64,000 nt of DNA from Sutterella megalosphaeroides (lineage in GTDB: Bacteria > Pseudomonadota > Gammaproteobacteria > Burkholderiales > Burkholderiaceae_F): assembly GCF_003609995.1 (NCBI RefSeq), contig NZ_AP018786.1:1746001-1810000 (forward strand), written 5' to 3'. Of the stretch, positions 17,027 through 25,696 are shown in pieces (positions within the stretch are counted from its first letter, which is position 1; every line of letters begins with the position of its first letter). The notes beneath the pieces are model-generated. The model was not told the origin of the DNA. It searched no databases and saw nothing but the letters and a program-made list of their open reading frames with translations. The position numbers were made by a program, and so were the translations under genes.

Positions 17027-19749
17027 TGTCCAACCCGTTCGGCGCACACAACGAAGCCGCCCTCGAGGAAGCCGAGGGCGCTTGGACCGCGCTTTGCGTA
17101 CTGCTTCGCCCCGTGCTCTTCACGTTCTTCCTTTGGACGACGGCCGCCATGGCGGGGACGCTCGGGCTCGGGGCGACGGACGCCCGTGCGAGCGTGACTG
17201 CGAGCGAAACTGCTGCCGTGACTGCACGTGCGAATGCGGGACTGAATGAGGAAGCTCCCCTTCCCCCCTCCGAGCGCGTGCGCGACCTCGAAGCGAAGGC
17301 AAGGACTCTCGCGGACGAAGCCAAGCACCGCCGCGAAACGCTTTTGAAGCGCTCGCGCGTTGCGCGCGAAACCCCGGGCGCCTGCTCGGGTCGGGTGCCC
17401 GATCCCGTCACGGACCTCTGCTGGTCGTGCATGTTCCCGATGGTGCTCGGGAAAACGATTCCCGTCTCGGTTTCGGGGAACCTCCCCGACGTCGAAACGG
17501 ACGCCACGGCCTTTTGCCTTTGCGGCTCGGACATCAACGTCGAAGGGGGTCTCAATTTCTCCTTCTGGGAGCCGCTGCGCACGGCCGAGGTCGTACGTCA
17601 CCCGTGGTGCTTTCCGCAGCTCGGAGGGATCTCCATGGAGGGGCCGGGCTCAAGCGACCACGCCCGCACGAGCCGCACGGAAGAAACCCGTCGTCGCACG
17701 GCCTTCTGGAACGTGCACTGGTACCAGTCGCCGTGGTTCTTCATTACGGAAGCGGTGGCCGACACGGGGTGCCTCGAAACCGCACCCTGGGACCTCGCCT
17801 ACTTGTCGGAACTCGACCCCCTGTGGGACGACACGGTGACCTCTTTTCTCCTTTCTCCCGACGCCGCGCTCTTTACCTCCGCCGCTTCGGGCGGGGCGTG
17901 TGCGGTCGACTGTGCGACGGCGTTGCTCGGCACGTCCCTCAATTCGCTCTATTGGTGTTCGGGCTGTCAGGGGCGCGTCTTCCCGCTTTCGGGTTGGATG
18001 GCCGCGATGACGGGATCGGTGCAGGCCTGGCACCTGATGGCGCACCGCTTCGCGCAGAAATTGACGCGCGAAGGCGTCCTCTTTTCGGGTCACGGCGCGC
18101 GCGGCCAGTGCGGTCCCTACATGCAGCCTCTTTTCCAGAAGGACGTCTGGCGTACGCAACTCATCTATCCGAGCCGAAACGCGTCGGGCTCCGCCTGCTG
18201 TCAGCCGCTCGGGCGCTCGACCGCACCTCTCGGCCCCTACAAGACAACGCCCATGACGGGCGAAGACGGCGCGATCCTCCTCTGGCGCAAGCGCGACTGC
18301 TGCATGACGAAGAAAATCGACACCTCAATCGTCGCCCCGGGCACGGAAAATTTCGGACTCGGTCGCGTCCCCGAAGAAATCCGTCCGAAACCCGCGAGCC
18401 GCGACGCGTTCTCGGCCTTGTCCGCCATTGCGAATCCGGACGCGAACCGCGCCCGACCGACGGCCTCCGACCGTGCGCACAAAGAGAACGGCAAGGACAA
18501 TCCGACCGACGCCTCGACGCAACCCCGCACGGATCGAGGTGAGCGTATCGAACCCGCAAAGCTTCTGCCCGAAATCCGCGAGTTCGACGGATACGGCGAA
18601 CGCAACGACCGCCATGAAGGCAACGACTCGAACGGGTTCCTCCGGGAAATCCGCCCGACGGCCGATGCAAGCGACTCCGCGAACATCCTCACGGACCTCC
18701 GTCGCACGCAGGTAGCCCGTGCCCTTTCGGCCTTCACCGCAATGGTCGCCCGCATGACAGCCATGACGTCCATGACCGCTGCGACCGCGCATGCCGCCCC
18801 GACCGAAGAGCCCCGTACGGTCGGGGGCCTCCGCCGTCTGGAGATCGCGCCCGAAGCGAAGAGCCTCTTTCCGAGCCGAGAACCGGCGGCCGAGATCCCC
18901 GAGGCTCCCGCTGTTGCCGATCCATCGAATGCTCAACCCCGCTGCGACGCACGGGTGTCGGTGACGGTGCACCCCGCGGAAGGGCCGCTTTACCCCCACA
19001 CCGACCCCGACTTCCTGGAGCTCCTTCACGCGACCGCCCGCCGGTGGGAGAAGTCGGGCCTCTGGCAAGAGGCCCTCGAGAAAGAAATCGCCGCGGTGCG
19101 TCAAGCGGCCGAAACCCCGACGGGCGCCCGCGTATTGCCTCGCGAAACCCGCTCGCGCCTTCACGTGCGACACGTCGCGTGGGAAGAGAAGGACCGTCGG
19201 CGCTTGGAGACGCTCCTCGGCCCCTTCGAGCGGCGGTTCCTCTTCATCGATGCCGCGGACCCCGTGCAGCTCGCCTTTGCGGCTCGACTCATGAAACTCG
19301 ATGCAAAGACGACCGACGCCTCGACCGACAGCCCGAACGATTCACCGAACGAATCGCCTGACGACCTCGCGAAGCTCGCCCGCCTCACGGGGGCTGCGGG
19401 TACGTCGAGGGCCTCAAAGGGAGTGAACGGAGCCGACGCCCGAACGGATGCTCGCAAAGACGCCGAACACCTCCTTCCGCTTCGCGTCGTTCTGACGGCG
19501 GGCTCCCGGAGCGCAGCCGAGCGTGCCTTGCCCGGAACCCGAATCTGGTTCGACCAGGGCGGAGCTCTCACGCGCCGCCTGGGGCTCAACGCGTTGCCTG
19601 CGTTCGTGCGCTTGACGCCCGAAGCCCACGTCCTCTTTCAGGGGGCGCTCACCGAAAACGGGTTCCTGCGCTTTGACGCCCCGACGGATGCGGACGGGGT
19701 CGAGCGCACCGAGTCGACGAGCGTGATGCCTTCTCTCGGGGCGCGGTGA
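17026..19749 (+). CDS. traU: TraU-TraW fusion protein
   Basis: One 907-aa reading frame carries two F-type mating components. The N-terminal part (about residues 119-425) is TraU: cysteine-rich, with DLCWSCMFPMVLG, FCLCGSDIN, HPWCFPQLGG, YWCSGCQGRVFPLSGW and ACCQPLG. A polar linker of about 200 residues follows. From about residue 641 the protein matches TraW: RRWEKSGLWQEALE, FLFIDAADPVQLAFA, LRVVLTAG, then the signature RIWFDQGGALTRRLGL ending in LPAFVRL. In F, traW and traU are separate and in the opposite order. A signal-like segment lies at about residues 18-45. The ATG overlaps the upstream stop (TGATG); a GTG codon directly before it is an alternative start. Confidence 0.9.
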   Translation: MSNPFGAHNEAALEEAEGAWTALCVLLRPVLFTFFLWTTAAMAGTLGLGATDARASVTASETAAVTARANAGLNEEAPLPPSERVRDLEAKARTLADEAKHRRETLLKRSRVARETPGACSGRVPDPVTDLCWSCMFPMVLGKTIPVSVSGNLPDVETDATAFCLCGSDINVEGGLNFSFWEPLRTAEVVRHPWCFPQLGGISMEGPGSSDHARTSRTEETRRRTAFWNVHWYQSPWFFITEAVADTGCLETAPWDLAYLSELDPLWDDTVTSFLLSPDAALFTSAASGGACAVDCATALLGTSLNSLYWCSGCQGRVFPLSGWMAAMTGSVQAWHLMAHRFAQKLTREGVLFSGHGARGQCGPYMQPLFQKDVWRTQLIYPSRNASGSACCQPLGRSTAPLGPYKTTPMTGEDGAILLWRKRDCCMTKKIDTSIVAPGTENFGLGRVPEEIRPKPASRDAFSALSAIANPDANRARPTASDRAHKENGKDNPTDASTQPRTDRGERIEPAKLLPEIREFDGYGERNDRHEGNDSNGFLREIRPTADASDSANILTDLRRTQVARALSAFTAMVARMTAMTSMTAATAHAAPTEEPRTVGGLRRLEIAPEAKSLFPSREPAAEIPEAPAVADPSNAQPRCDARVSVTVHPAEGPLYPHTDPDFLELLHATARRWEKSGLWQEALEKEIAAVRQAAETPTGARVLPRETRSRLHVRHVAWEEKDRRRLETLLGPFERRFLFIDAADPVQLAFAARLMKLDAKTTDASTDSPNDSPNESPDDLAKLARLTGAAGTSRASKGVNGADARTDARKDAEHLLPLRVVLTAGSRSAAERALPGTRIWFDQGGALTRRLGLNALPAFVRLTPEAHVLFQGALTENGFLRFDAPTDADGVERTESTSVMPSLGAR

Positions 19750-19821
19750 CCGACCGAGCCGCCGAACCTCTTTTGTTTTTCGCCTTTTGTCTTTCGCTTT
19801 TTCCGTTTCGAGTTTCCTTCC

Positions 19822-20745
19822 ATGTCGAAGTTCTTCTCGTCCTTTGCCGAACTCATCGCCCGACGCTTCGCACCCGTGAACCTTCCCACGGGCCTTCCCG
19901 CAAACCCCGAAGCGAAGTGCGCGCTTACGTACGCGGGCGGCTCCGCCCGTGAAAGAAAGCGTGTGCCCGCTTTCGGTTTTTCCCCTGTAAGCCGTGCTGT
20001 TCTTCCCGCTCTGCCCGCTCTTTTCGGCCTCCTCGGCCTCATCGGTCTCCTTGGTCTCGCAAGCGCCGCCCTCGCCGCCGAAGTCCCGACCCTCCCGGCC
20101 CTCTCGGCTCAATCGACGCGCCTCGCCGACATGACCGACCGCATCGGGCCTCAAACATTGCAGAGCCTTCAAGAGGCGGGCCCCGACGGTTCCACTCCGA
20201 ACAGCTCCGAACACCTCACGCCGCTGCGCACCCGGCGCTCGGGGGAAATCGTCCTCTACGTCGACAGCCGCATGCCCGAAGCGGTGCTTCTGCAACTCGC
20301 ACGCTCGGCCGAGCGCCTGGGCGCCACCGTCGCCGTGACGGGCTTTCCCGTGAAGCCTCGCGACAGGAATCCCGCGTTCCGGAAGGAAACCCTCGAAATG
20401 AGCGACGTCCTCAAAGCCGAGGGCCTCTTGCCGCGCGACAAATTCGAGCTCGGAAACGCGGCGGCGCTCGTAAAGGCGGGCATCAACGTTTCCGTCAATC
20501 CTTTGCCATGGGAAGCGATCGAGCGAAGCCTCAACGCAAACCGCGCCCCCGAAGACCGCGTCGCTCTTCCGATGCCCGCGCTCGTGGCGATCTGCGGCAA
20601 TGCCATCGAAGTTCTGCCGGGAGCGGTCGATCCCGTCTACGGAGCCGCCCGCCTCGCGCAGCGTGCCAGAGATCACGGGGTGAGGGCTTACTTGCACGAA
20701 CACCTCCGAGAAAAAGGATTGAACGTTCACATAGCCGAACCCTGA
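19822..20745 (+). CDS. trbC: F-type conjugation protein TrbC
   Basis: F-type TrbC is a periplasmic pilus-assembly factor that works with TraW. The 307-aa product has a long polar N terminus, then a hydrophobic signal-like segment at about residues 62-86 ending in ASAALAAE. The TrbC domain fills the C-terminal half: a strand EIVLYVDSRMPEAVLLQLARS, a GFPVKP loop, and a central region (ALVKAGINVSVNPLPWEAI) that precedes PALVAICG, the usual family ending. The ATG at 19822 is preceded by a T-rich leader with no Shine-Dalgarno sequence. The gene follows traU-traW as trbC follows traU in F. Confidence 0.85.
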   Translation: MSKFFSSFAELIARRFAPVNLPTGLPANPEAKCALTYAGGSARERKRVPAFGFSPVSRAVLPALPALFGLLGLIGLLGLASAALAAEVPTLPALSAQSTRLADMTDRIGPQTLQSLQEAGPDGSTPNSSEHLTPLRTRRSGEIVLYVDSRMPEAVLLQLARSAERLGATVAVTGFPVKPRDRNPAFRKETLEMSDVLKAEGLLPRDKFELGNAAALVKAGINVSVNPLPWEAIERSLNANRAPEDRVALPMPALVAICGNAIEVLPGAVDPVYGAARLAQRARDHGVRAYLHEHLREKGLNVHIAEP

Positions 20746-20881
20746 GAGGAGCCCTGATGGTACCCTGAAGGAGTCTCGTGAAGAGCGCATCAAGCGCCCT
20801 CCCCTACTCCGCTCGAATCTCGCCAAACCCTCAAAACCCTTGAACCCGACAACCCCCGTAATTCCCGAAGCGACTTTTCCC

Positions 20882-22594
20882 ATGACCCGCCGATACACCA
20901 CCGCCGAAGTCGAAACCGAAGACGCAACTCAACCCATGCGCGCCCCCGTGCTCGAAACCATACCCGTAGCCGACGCGTCCGCAACCCGCTCCGCTCACTC
21001 CTCTCACACGACTTGGGATCCCGAATTCGAAGCCGACCTCGCGCCCTTTCGCCGCGCGTCGCTCCGCCGAAAACGCCTCTCCCGCGCGCTCGACCTCCTC
21101 GCCGGAGCGTCCCTTCTCGCGCTCTTCGGCATGCTCCTCGCAGGCATGATCCGGCCGGGCCTCATTCTCAACGACCCCGAAGAGGCGAACCGCGCGGAGG
21201 CGCAAGCTCAGGCCCGGCAGAAAGCGCAAGAAACCAAGGAAACCGACGCGACCCGAGACGCCGACACGAAGACGCCCGAAGGAAACCGCACCTCGACCGC
21301 CCCCGAAGGCCGGCTCGTGCCTTTGAATGTCGTTCCCTCGATTCTCCCCGCCTGGGTCCCCGAAGTCCGCGCCGCGATGAGCGCGTCGGACGCCGTCACG
21401 GCCGCAAACGGCACCGAAGTGCCCGATGCGAACGACGTGATCGGAGGGTCGTCAACGTCCGAGATGCTCGGGGGCTTCGGCTCCGGGGACCTCACCCTCG
21501 TCGAAGACCAAACGAAGCTCTACCAAGGCGGCTACGGGTCGCTTTTCAATCCCGCGACCGACCGGGTCGTCGTCTGCCGCAACGAAAACGACCCCGAGTG
21601 CCTCGCGATTCAGGAGCTCGACCACGGGTTCCCCGAGCGCCCCGACATCGACGACTCTGTGCTCGACGACAAGAACGACGCCGTTCACGATCAGGTCGTG
21701 GAGGTCCCGGGGATCGGCAGCACCGAAGACTGCACGCAGTTCGTCGTCACCACGGACCCCGTCAAAACCACCGAAACCTGCCGCCCGGGCGGTTGGTACG
21801 TCACAAACGACTGCACCTCGGGCTGGCACGTCACCGCCGGCGAAAGCTGGACCCGCTGGACCTGCACGAATTCGCTCGCCTTTGCGACGACCTTGGCCTG
21901 CCGCATTCCGGCGTCGCTTGAAACCACGCCCGAAACCACCGAGCGCTGCTACTTCGATGCGAACGCCCTGGCGCCCGTCTCGACCGTGAAGGAAACGACG
22001 ACCGCCACCGCCACGGGTGTGTGGCCCGCCACCTGCCGCGCGACGCAAATCGTCGAAGAAAACCTCACGTGCGAAAACGTTCTCACGGTGACGGTGACGC
22101 CCGACTCCTGTTCGCTCGGGGAAAAGGCGACTTCCACCACGACCGGGGACTCGTCGCTTTTCGATGACGGCTGCCCCGGGGCGGACACGGCCACGATCAC
22201 GACGACCTGTGCGAAGCCGTCCCTTTTCGGGAAAAGCTTCATGCTGAAGCTGAACGGCGGCTACCCCGAAACCAAAATCACGGGGACGACGAGCCGCGAG
22301 ATTGCCGATACGGCTTCCCCCTGCCGCGCGAAGGTGACCGTTGCCGAACACAGCTGCAACGGGACCGACTGCCTCGTGCGGGCAACGATCGACGTCTACT
22401 ACCGATCGGGGACGACGAACGACTGGAAGGGGACGATCAGCCTTCGCCACCCCTACCGCGGCTACGACGAGAACGCAGGGTCGTCGACCTCCGATGCGTG
22501 GGAAAACGGCTGCGCCGCGCTCGAAGGGAAGAAGTCGGCCGAAGCGCATGAAGCGCATGAAGCGACCGAAACGACGGAAGGAGCCGCCCGATGA
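20882..22594 (+). CDS. Cysteine-rich TraN-like N-terminal partner protein
   Basis: The 570-aa product has a polar N terminus, one membrane segment at about residues 68-92 (LLALFGMLLAGMI) and a large cysteine-rich extracytoplasmic part. The middle (about 185-265) resembles the N-terminal region of long TraN proteins (GGYGSLFNPATDRVVVCRN). Residues about 285-540 contain many paired cysteines within Thr/Ser-rich strands, such as TCRPGGWYVTNDC. I interpret it as half of a split TraN, with the next gene supplying the rest. The ATG at 20882 follows ACTTTTCCC. The stop overlaps the next start (ATGA). It could instead be an independent adhesin-like subunit. Confidence 0.6.
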   Translation: MTRRYTTAEVETEDATQPMRAPVLETIPVADASATRSAHSSHTTWDPEFEADLAPFRRASLRRKRLSRALDLLAGASLLALFGMLLAGMIRPGLILNDPEEANRAEAQAQARQKAQETKETDATRDADTKTPEGNRTSTAPEGRLVPLNVVPSILPAWVPEVRAAMSASDAVTAANGTEVPDANDVIGGSSTSEMLGGFGSGDLTLVEDQTKLYQGGYGSLFNPATDRVVVCRNENDPECLAIQELDHGFPERPDIDDSVLDDKNDAVHDQVVEVPGIGSTEDCTQFVVTTDPVKTTETCRPGGWYVTNDCTSGWHVTAGESWTRWTCTNSLAFATTLACRIPASLETTPETTERCYFDANALAPVSTVKETTTATATGVWPATCRATQIVEENLTCENVLTVTVTPDSCSLGEKATSTTTGDSSLFDDGCPGADTATITTTCAKPSLFGKSFMLKLNGGYPETKITGTTSREIADTASPCRAKVTVAEHSCNGTDCLVRATIDVYYRSGTTNDWKGTISLRHPYRGYDENAGSSTSDAWENGCAALEGKKSAEAHEAHEATETTEGAAR

Positions 22595-25590
22595 GCTTCA
22601 CCACCCGCTCCGTCCGCTCCGTCCGCTCGATCCGCACGACCCGCTCGTACGAGAAGTCCACCGAAGTGAATGCCCGCTTCTCGGAAAAACTCGAAAGCAT
22701 CGCCCCTTCGACCTCCGCCGCCGACCTCGTCTCTCCCCTCTTCCGGGAGCTTCGAGGGTTCCGACGTTTCGGTCTTACGAGCTTTACGAGTTTGGCGTGC
22801 TCGGCGTTCTTGGCCGCGCTCCTTCCCGCAACCTCTGCAAGCGCCGCCCAAGAGCGCAACTGCGTCGAAGTCTCCCGCACGTGCGTCGACACCAAAGACC
22901 GCGTGATCGACGGCGTCACCGTGCACCGCGACTGCTGGCGCTGGGAGAAGAAATTCCGCTGCACGCAACCGTCCCCGGAAGCAAACCGGTGCGACGCCGC
23001 CCACGTCCCTTCCTCCTGCACGATCACGAAGACGACCTGTACGAAAAAGAGCACGACGGGCGAGTGCCTGGCGGTGGAAGCGCAACTCCGTTGCACGACG
23101 AAGCCCTCGGGCCCGGGGATCACGGCGGGGAAAATCGAAGTGTCGATCGCGTACGAGACGAAGACGGGTGCGCCCGTGCCGATTGAAAAGATGGAGAAGA
23201 CGAAGAACGTCGGGACGGACGACTTCGACGCTCTTCTTCGCAACGGCCGCATGGACCGCATTGAGCGCATGGACGGGAGCATCGCGAATGCGGCCCCTCT
23301 CCCCTCGTCGTTCTCCGCACGCTCTTCTTCGTCGTCTTCGCGAGCTTCGTCCTCTTCCGACGACGGCTGCCGCGTCACCGCCGAGCGCTGCATCGATTCC
23401 GCACCCCGCAAAATCCCCGTCTCGAACGCCCCGGGCGAATACGTGACGGCCGCCCCTGCCTGTTGGGTGAAAGAGAAAACAATCTCCTGCCCCTCGATCG
23501 ACGAAGCGGCGTCGTGCTCGAAGTTGGAGAGCGCCGGCTGCCGCCGAACGGGCGACAAAACCAGCGCGCAGAAGGTCGGGGGCACATGCGTGCGGTGGTC
23601 CGCGACGTACGTCTGCCCCGGCGTCCCCGTGACGGGTCCCGACATCGATGCGGACGACACGGTGGACGTTCCGACGGGGGGCGTCGTCGAAGACGAGTCG
23701 CAGTGCGAAGCGGCGGTCGAGGACGCCCGAAAGGAGGGCCTTTCCTGCACGACGGAGTCGAAAACCTGCGTCAAAAAGGGCGGGAAAGTGACGATCGGCG
23801 GCGTCACCGTGACGCTCCCCTGTGCCGAGTACGAAGTCAAGATGAACTGCACGGCCGAAGGGAAAAACGGCTGTGCGGCGCTCGAAGCCCTGGAGCGCGA
23901 CAAGACGTGCCGCCGAGAGGGCGACGTCGTGTGCGTGAAAAAGAACCCCGACGGCACGTGCCGAGAGCAGAAAGCGACCTACGTCTGCGGCGAAGGCGTT
24001 TCGGAGGATCAACCCCCTCAGGGCGGCGACTTCGTCGACTCGGGCGATACGTCAACGGTCGAGCCCGTCGACACGTGCGGCGACTACAAGAAGGACCCGA
24101 GCTGCACCCTTTCGAACTCCGTCTGCACCGACGGCCCCGGGATCAAGTACGTGAACGGCAAACCCGTCTACAAGGACTGCTGGCAGTCGACCGACACCTA
24201 CGTCTGTCAAGCCTCGGGCGAAAACGAGTGTGCGGCCTTTGAAAAAGACCCCTCCTGCACCCTCCAATCCTCGGGCTGCCCCGAGGGAGAGACGAAGTGC
24301 GACCGCCCCGTGAACGTCTACGTGTGCGAGAAGGAGGGGTCGGAAACCGTGATCGGTGAAACCTGTCAGGGCGAAGCCTGCATCGCCGGCATCTGCACGC
24401 CCGTCGACTCGGATGCGAACGACGACTTCGCGGACGCGGTGGTGGGCTTTGAAATCGGTCGCCAGGGGTCGATCTACGGGGACGTCACGGGAAACCGCTT
24501 CTTTCAGGGGCATCTTTCGACCTGCAAAGACCGCGTGGGGGCGACGTCCTGCTGCCGCACGGAAGAAGTGTCGGGGACCTCGAACGCCGGGGGCTTTTCG
24601 ATTTGGCTGAGTTTCGGGCTTCGCGCCGGCTGGGAAGCCGTCAAGTACGTGGGCTCCCCTTACGTCTACGACATCCTCTCCTACTCGGATTCCACGAAGT
24701 GGCTCTTGAATTCGCTTTACGGATCGGCGAGTTCGGGGCTCTACAACCCGAGCTTCAGCTGGTGGGGGGTCTCCGTCTCCTACTCCGCCGCGGAAGGCTT
24801 TGCCTTCGACTTTTCGCCCGCAGGCTTTTTGGCAACCGCCTTGGCGCACTTCTACGCGGGCTACCGCTCGTGCGACGCCGAAGACCAGCAGACCGCTTTG
24901 CAGCGCGGTCAGCGCCTCTGCCACTACGCGGGGACGGTGTGCGAGAAGAAAGCGGCCGGAAAGTGCATCACGACCCGTCAGAAGTACGTGTGCTTCAACT
25001 CGCGTCTTGCTCGGATTTTGAACGAACAAGGTCGCCCGCAGCTCGGGCGCGGCTGGGGGACGCCCGTCAATCCCGACGTGCGGGGGTTCACGCAGGAGGA
25101 ACTCGAGCTTCTCGACTTCACGCAGATGGACTTGCAGGAGTTCGTGCGCGACGTCATTCACGAGGCGATCGAAGGGGCGGACGCCGGAAAAATCGACCTT
25201 GAGGCCGCGAGCCAACGCGCCCAGGAGCGCGTCGACGCGATGCTCGAAGGGGTGATCGGGGCGACCGAAGCGATGCCGGGGCCCACGGGCAAAACGCGCG
25301 ATCCGTCGACGCCCCCTGCCGAGGCGCAGAGCCTCGGGCGTGCCGCCGACGGTTCTAAAGAGAAGGGATGGTCGCACCGGACGCACCGCTCGCCCCTCTC
25401 AACGGACGCACTTCTTCCCGGCACGCAGTCCTTCCGCAGCCCCGCCCGGGAGCACCCCCTCTGGGGGCCCTACTCGCTCGAAGGGGAAATCGCGCGCGCG
25501 GCGCGGGAAGCGGACGAGGAGCGGCGGCGGATCGACGCGATGAGCGGACAGGGTACCGGCCCGGGGTTTCGGCTGCCCGATCCCTTCTGA
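22591..25590 (+). CDS. traN: TraN-like mating-pair stabilisation protein
   Basis: TraN is the outer-membrane protein that stabilises mating pairs by contacting the recipient surface. This 999-aa product begins with an Arg/Ser-repeat N terminus, then a signal-like hydrophobic segment at about 68-88 (FLAALLPATSASA). Several copies of a module follow, with Cys-x5-8-Cys, a Gly-rich turn, then CW and YxC (for example CVDTKDRVIDGVTVHRDCW and CTDGPGIKYVNGKPVYKDCW). A C-terminal domain (about 640-850) carries SCCRTEEVSG and YVCFNSRLARILNEQGRPQLG, diagnostic of TraN. The C terminus adds a variable tail. F TraN has about 602 aa. Position between trbC and traF agrees. Confidence 0.88.
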   Translation: MSFTTRSVRSVRSIRTTRSYEKSTEVNARFSEKLESIAPSTSAADLVSPLFRELRGFRRFGLTSFTSLACSAFLAALLPATSASAAQERNCVEVSRTCVDTKDRVIDGVTVHRDCWRWEKKFRCTQPSPEANRCDAAHVPSSCTITKTTCTKKSTTGECLAVEAQLRCTTKPSGPGITAGKIEVSIAYETKTGAPVPIEKMEKTKNVGTDDFDALLRNGRMDRIERMDGSIANAAPLPSSFSARSSSSSSRASSSSDDGCRVTAERCIDSAPRKIPVSNAPGEYVTAAPACWVKEKTISCPSIDEAASCSKLESAGCRRTGDKTSAQKVGGTCVRWSATYVCPGVPVTGPDIDADDTVDVPTGGVVEDESQCEAAVEDARKEGLSCTTESKTCVKKGGKVTIGGVTVTLPCAEYEVKMNCTAEGKNGCAALEALERDKTCRREGDVVCVKKNPDGTCREQKATYVCGEGVSEDQPPQGGDFVDSGDTSTVEPVDTCGDYKKDPSCTLSNSVCTDGPGIKYVNGKPVYKDCWQSTDTYVCQASGENECAAFEKDPSCTLQSSGCPEGETKCDRPVNVYVCEKEGSETVIGETCQGEACIAGICTPVDSDANDDFADAVVGFEIGRQGSIYGDVTGNRFFQGHLSTCKDRVGATSCCRTEEVSGTSNAGGFSIWLSFGLRAGWEAVKYVGSPYVYDILSYSDSTKWLLNSLYGSASSGLYNPSFSWWGVSVSYSAAEGFAFDFSPAGFLATALAHFYAGYRSCDAEDQQTALQRGQRLCHYAGTVCEKKAAGKCITTRQKYVCFNSRLARILNEQGRPQLGRGWGTPVNPDVRGFTQEELELLDFTQMDLQEFVRDVIHEAIEGADAGKIDLEAASQRAQERVDAMLEGVIGATEAMPGPTGKTRDPSTPPAEAQSLGRAADGSKEKGWSHRTHRSPLSTDALLPGTQSFRSPAREHPLWGPYSLEGEIARAAREADEERRRIDAMSGQGTGPGFRLPDPF

Positions 25591-25696
25591 GGGCTCTCCT
25601 ACGCGAAGGGCTTCGAACGGCTTCAAGCGGCTTTGAGCGGCCTCGCACGGACTTCTTCGACTTCTTTTGACTTCTTCCTTTTTGGGACTACTTTCG

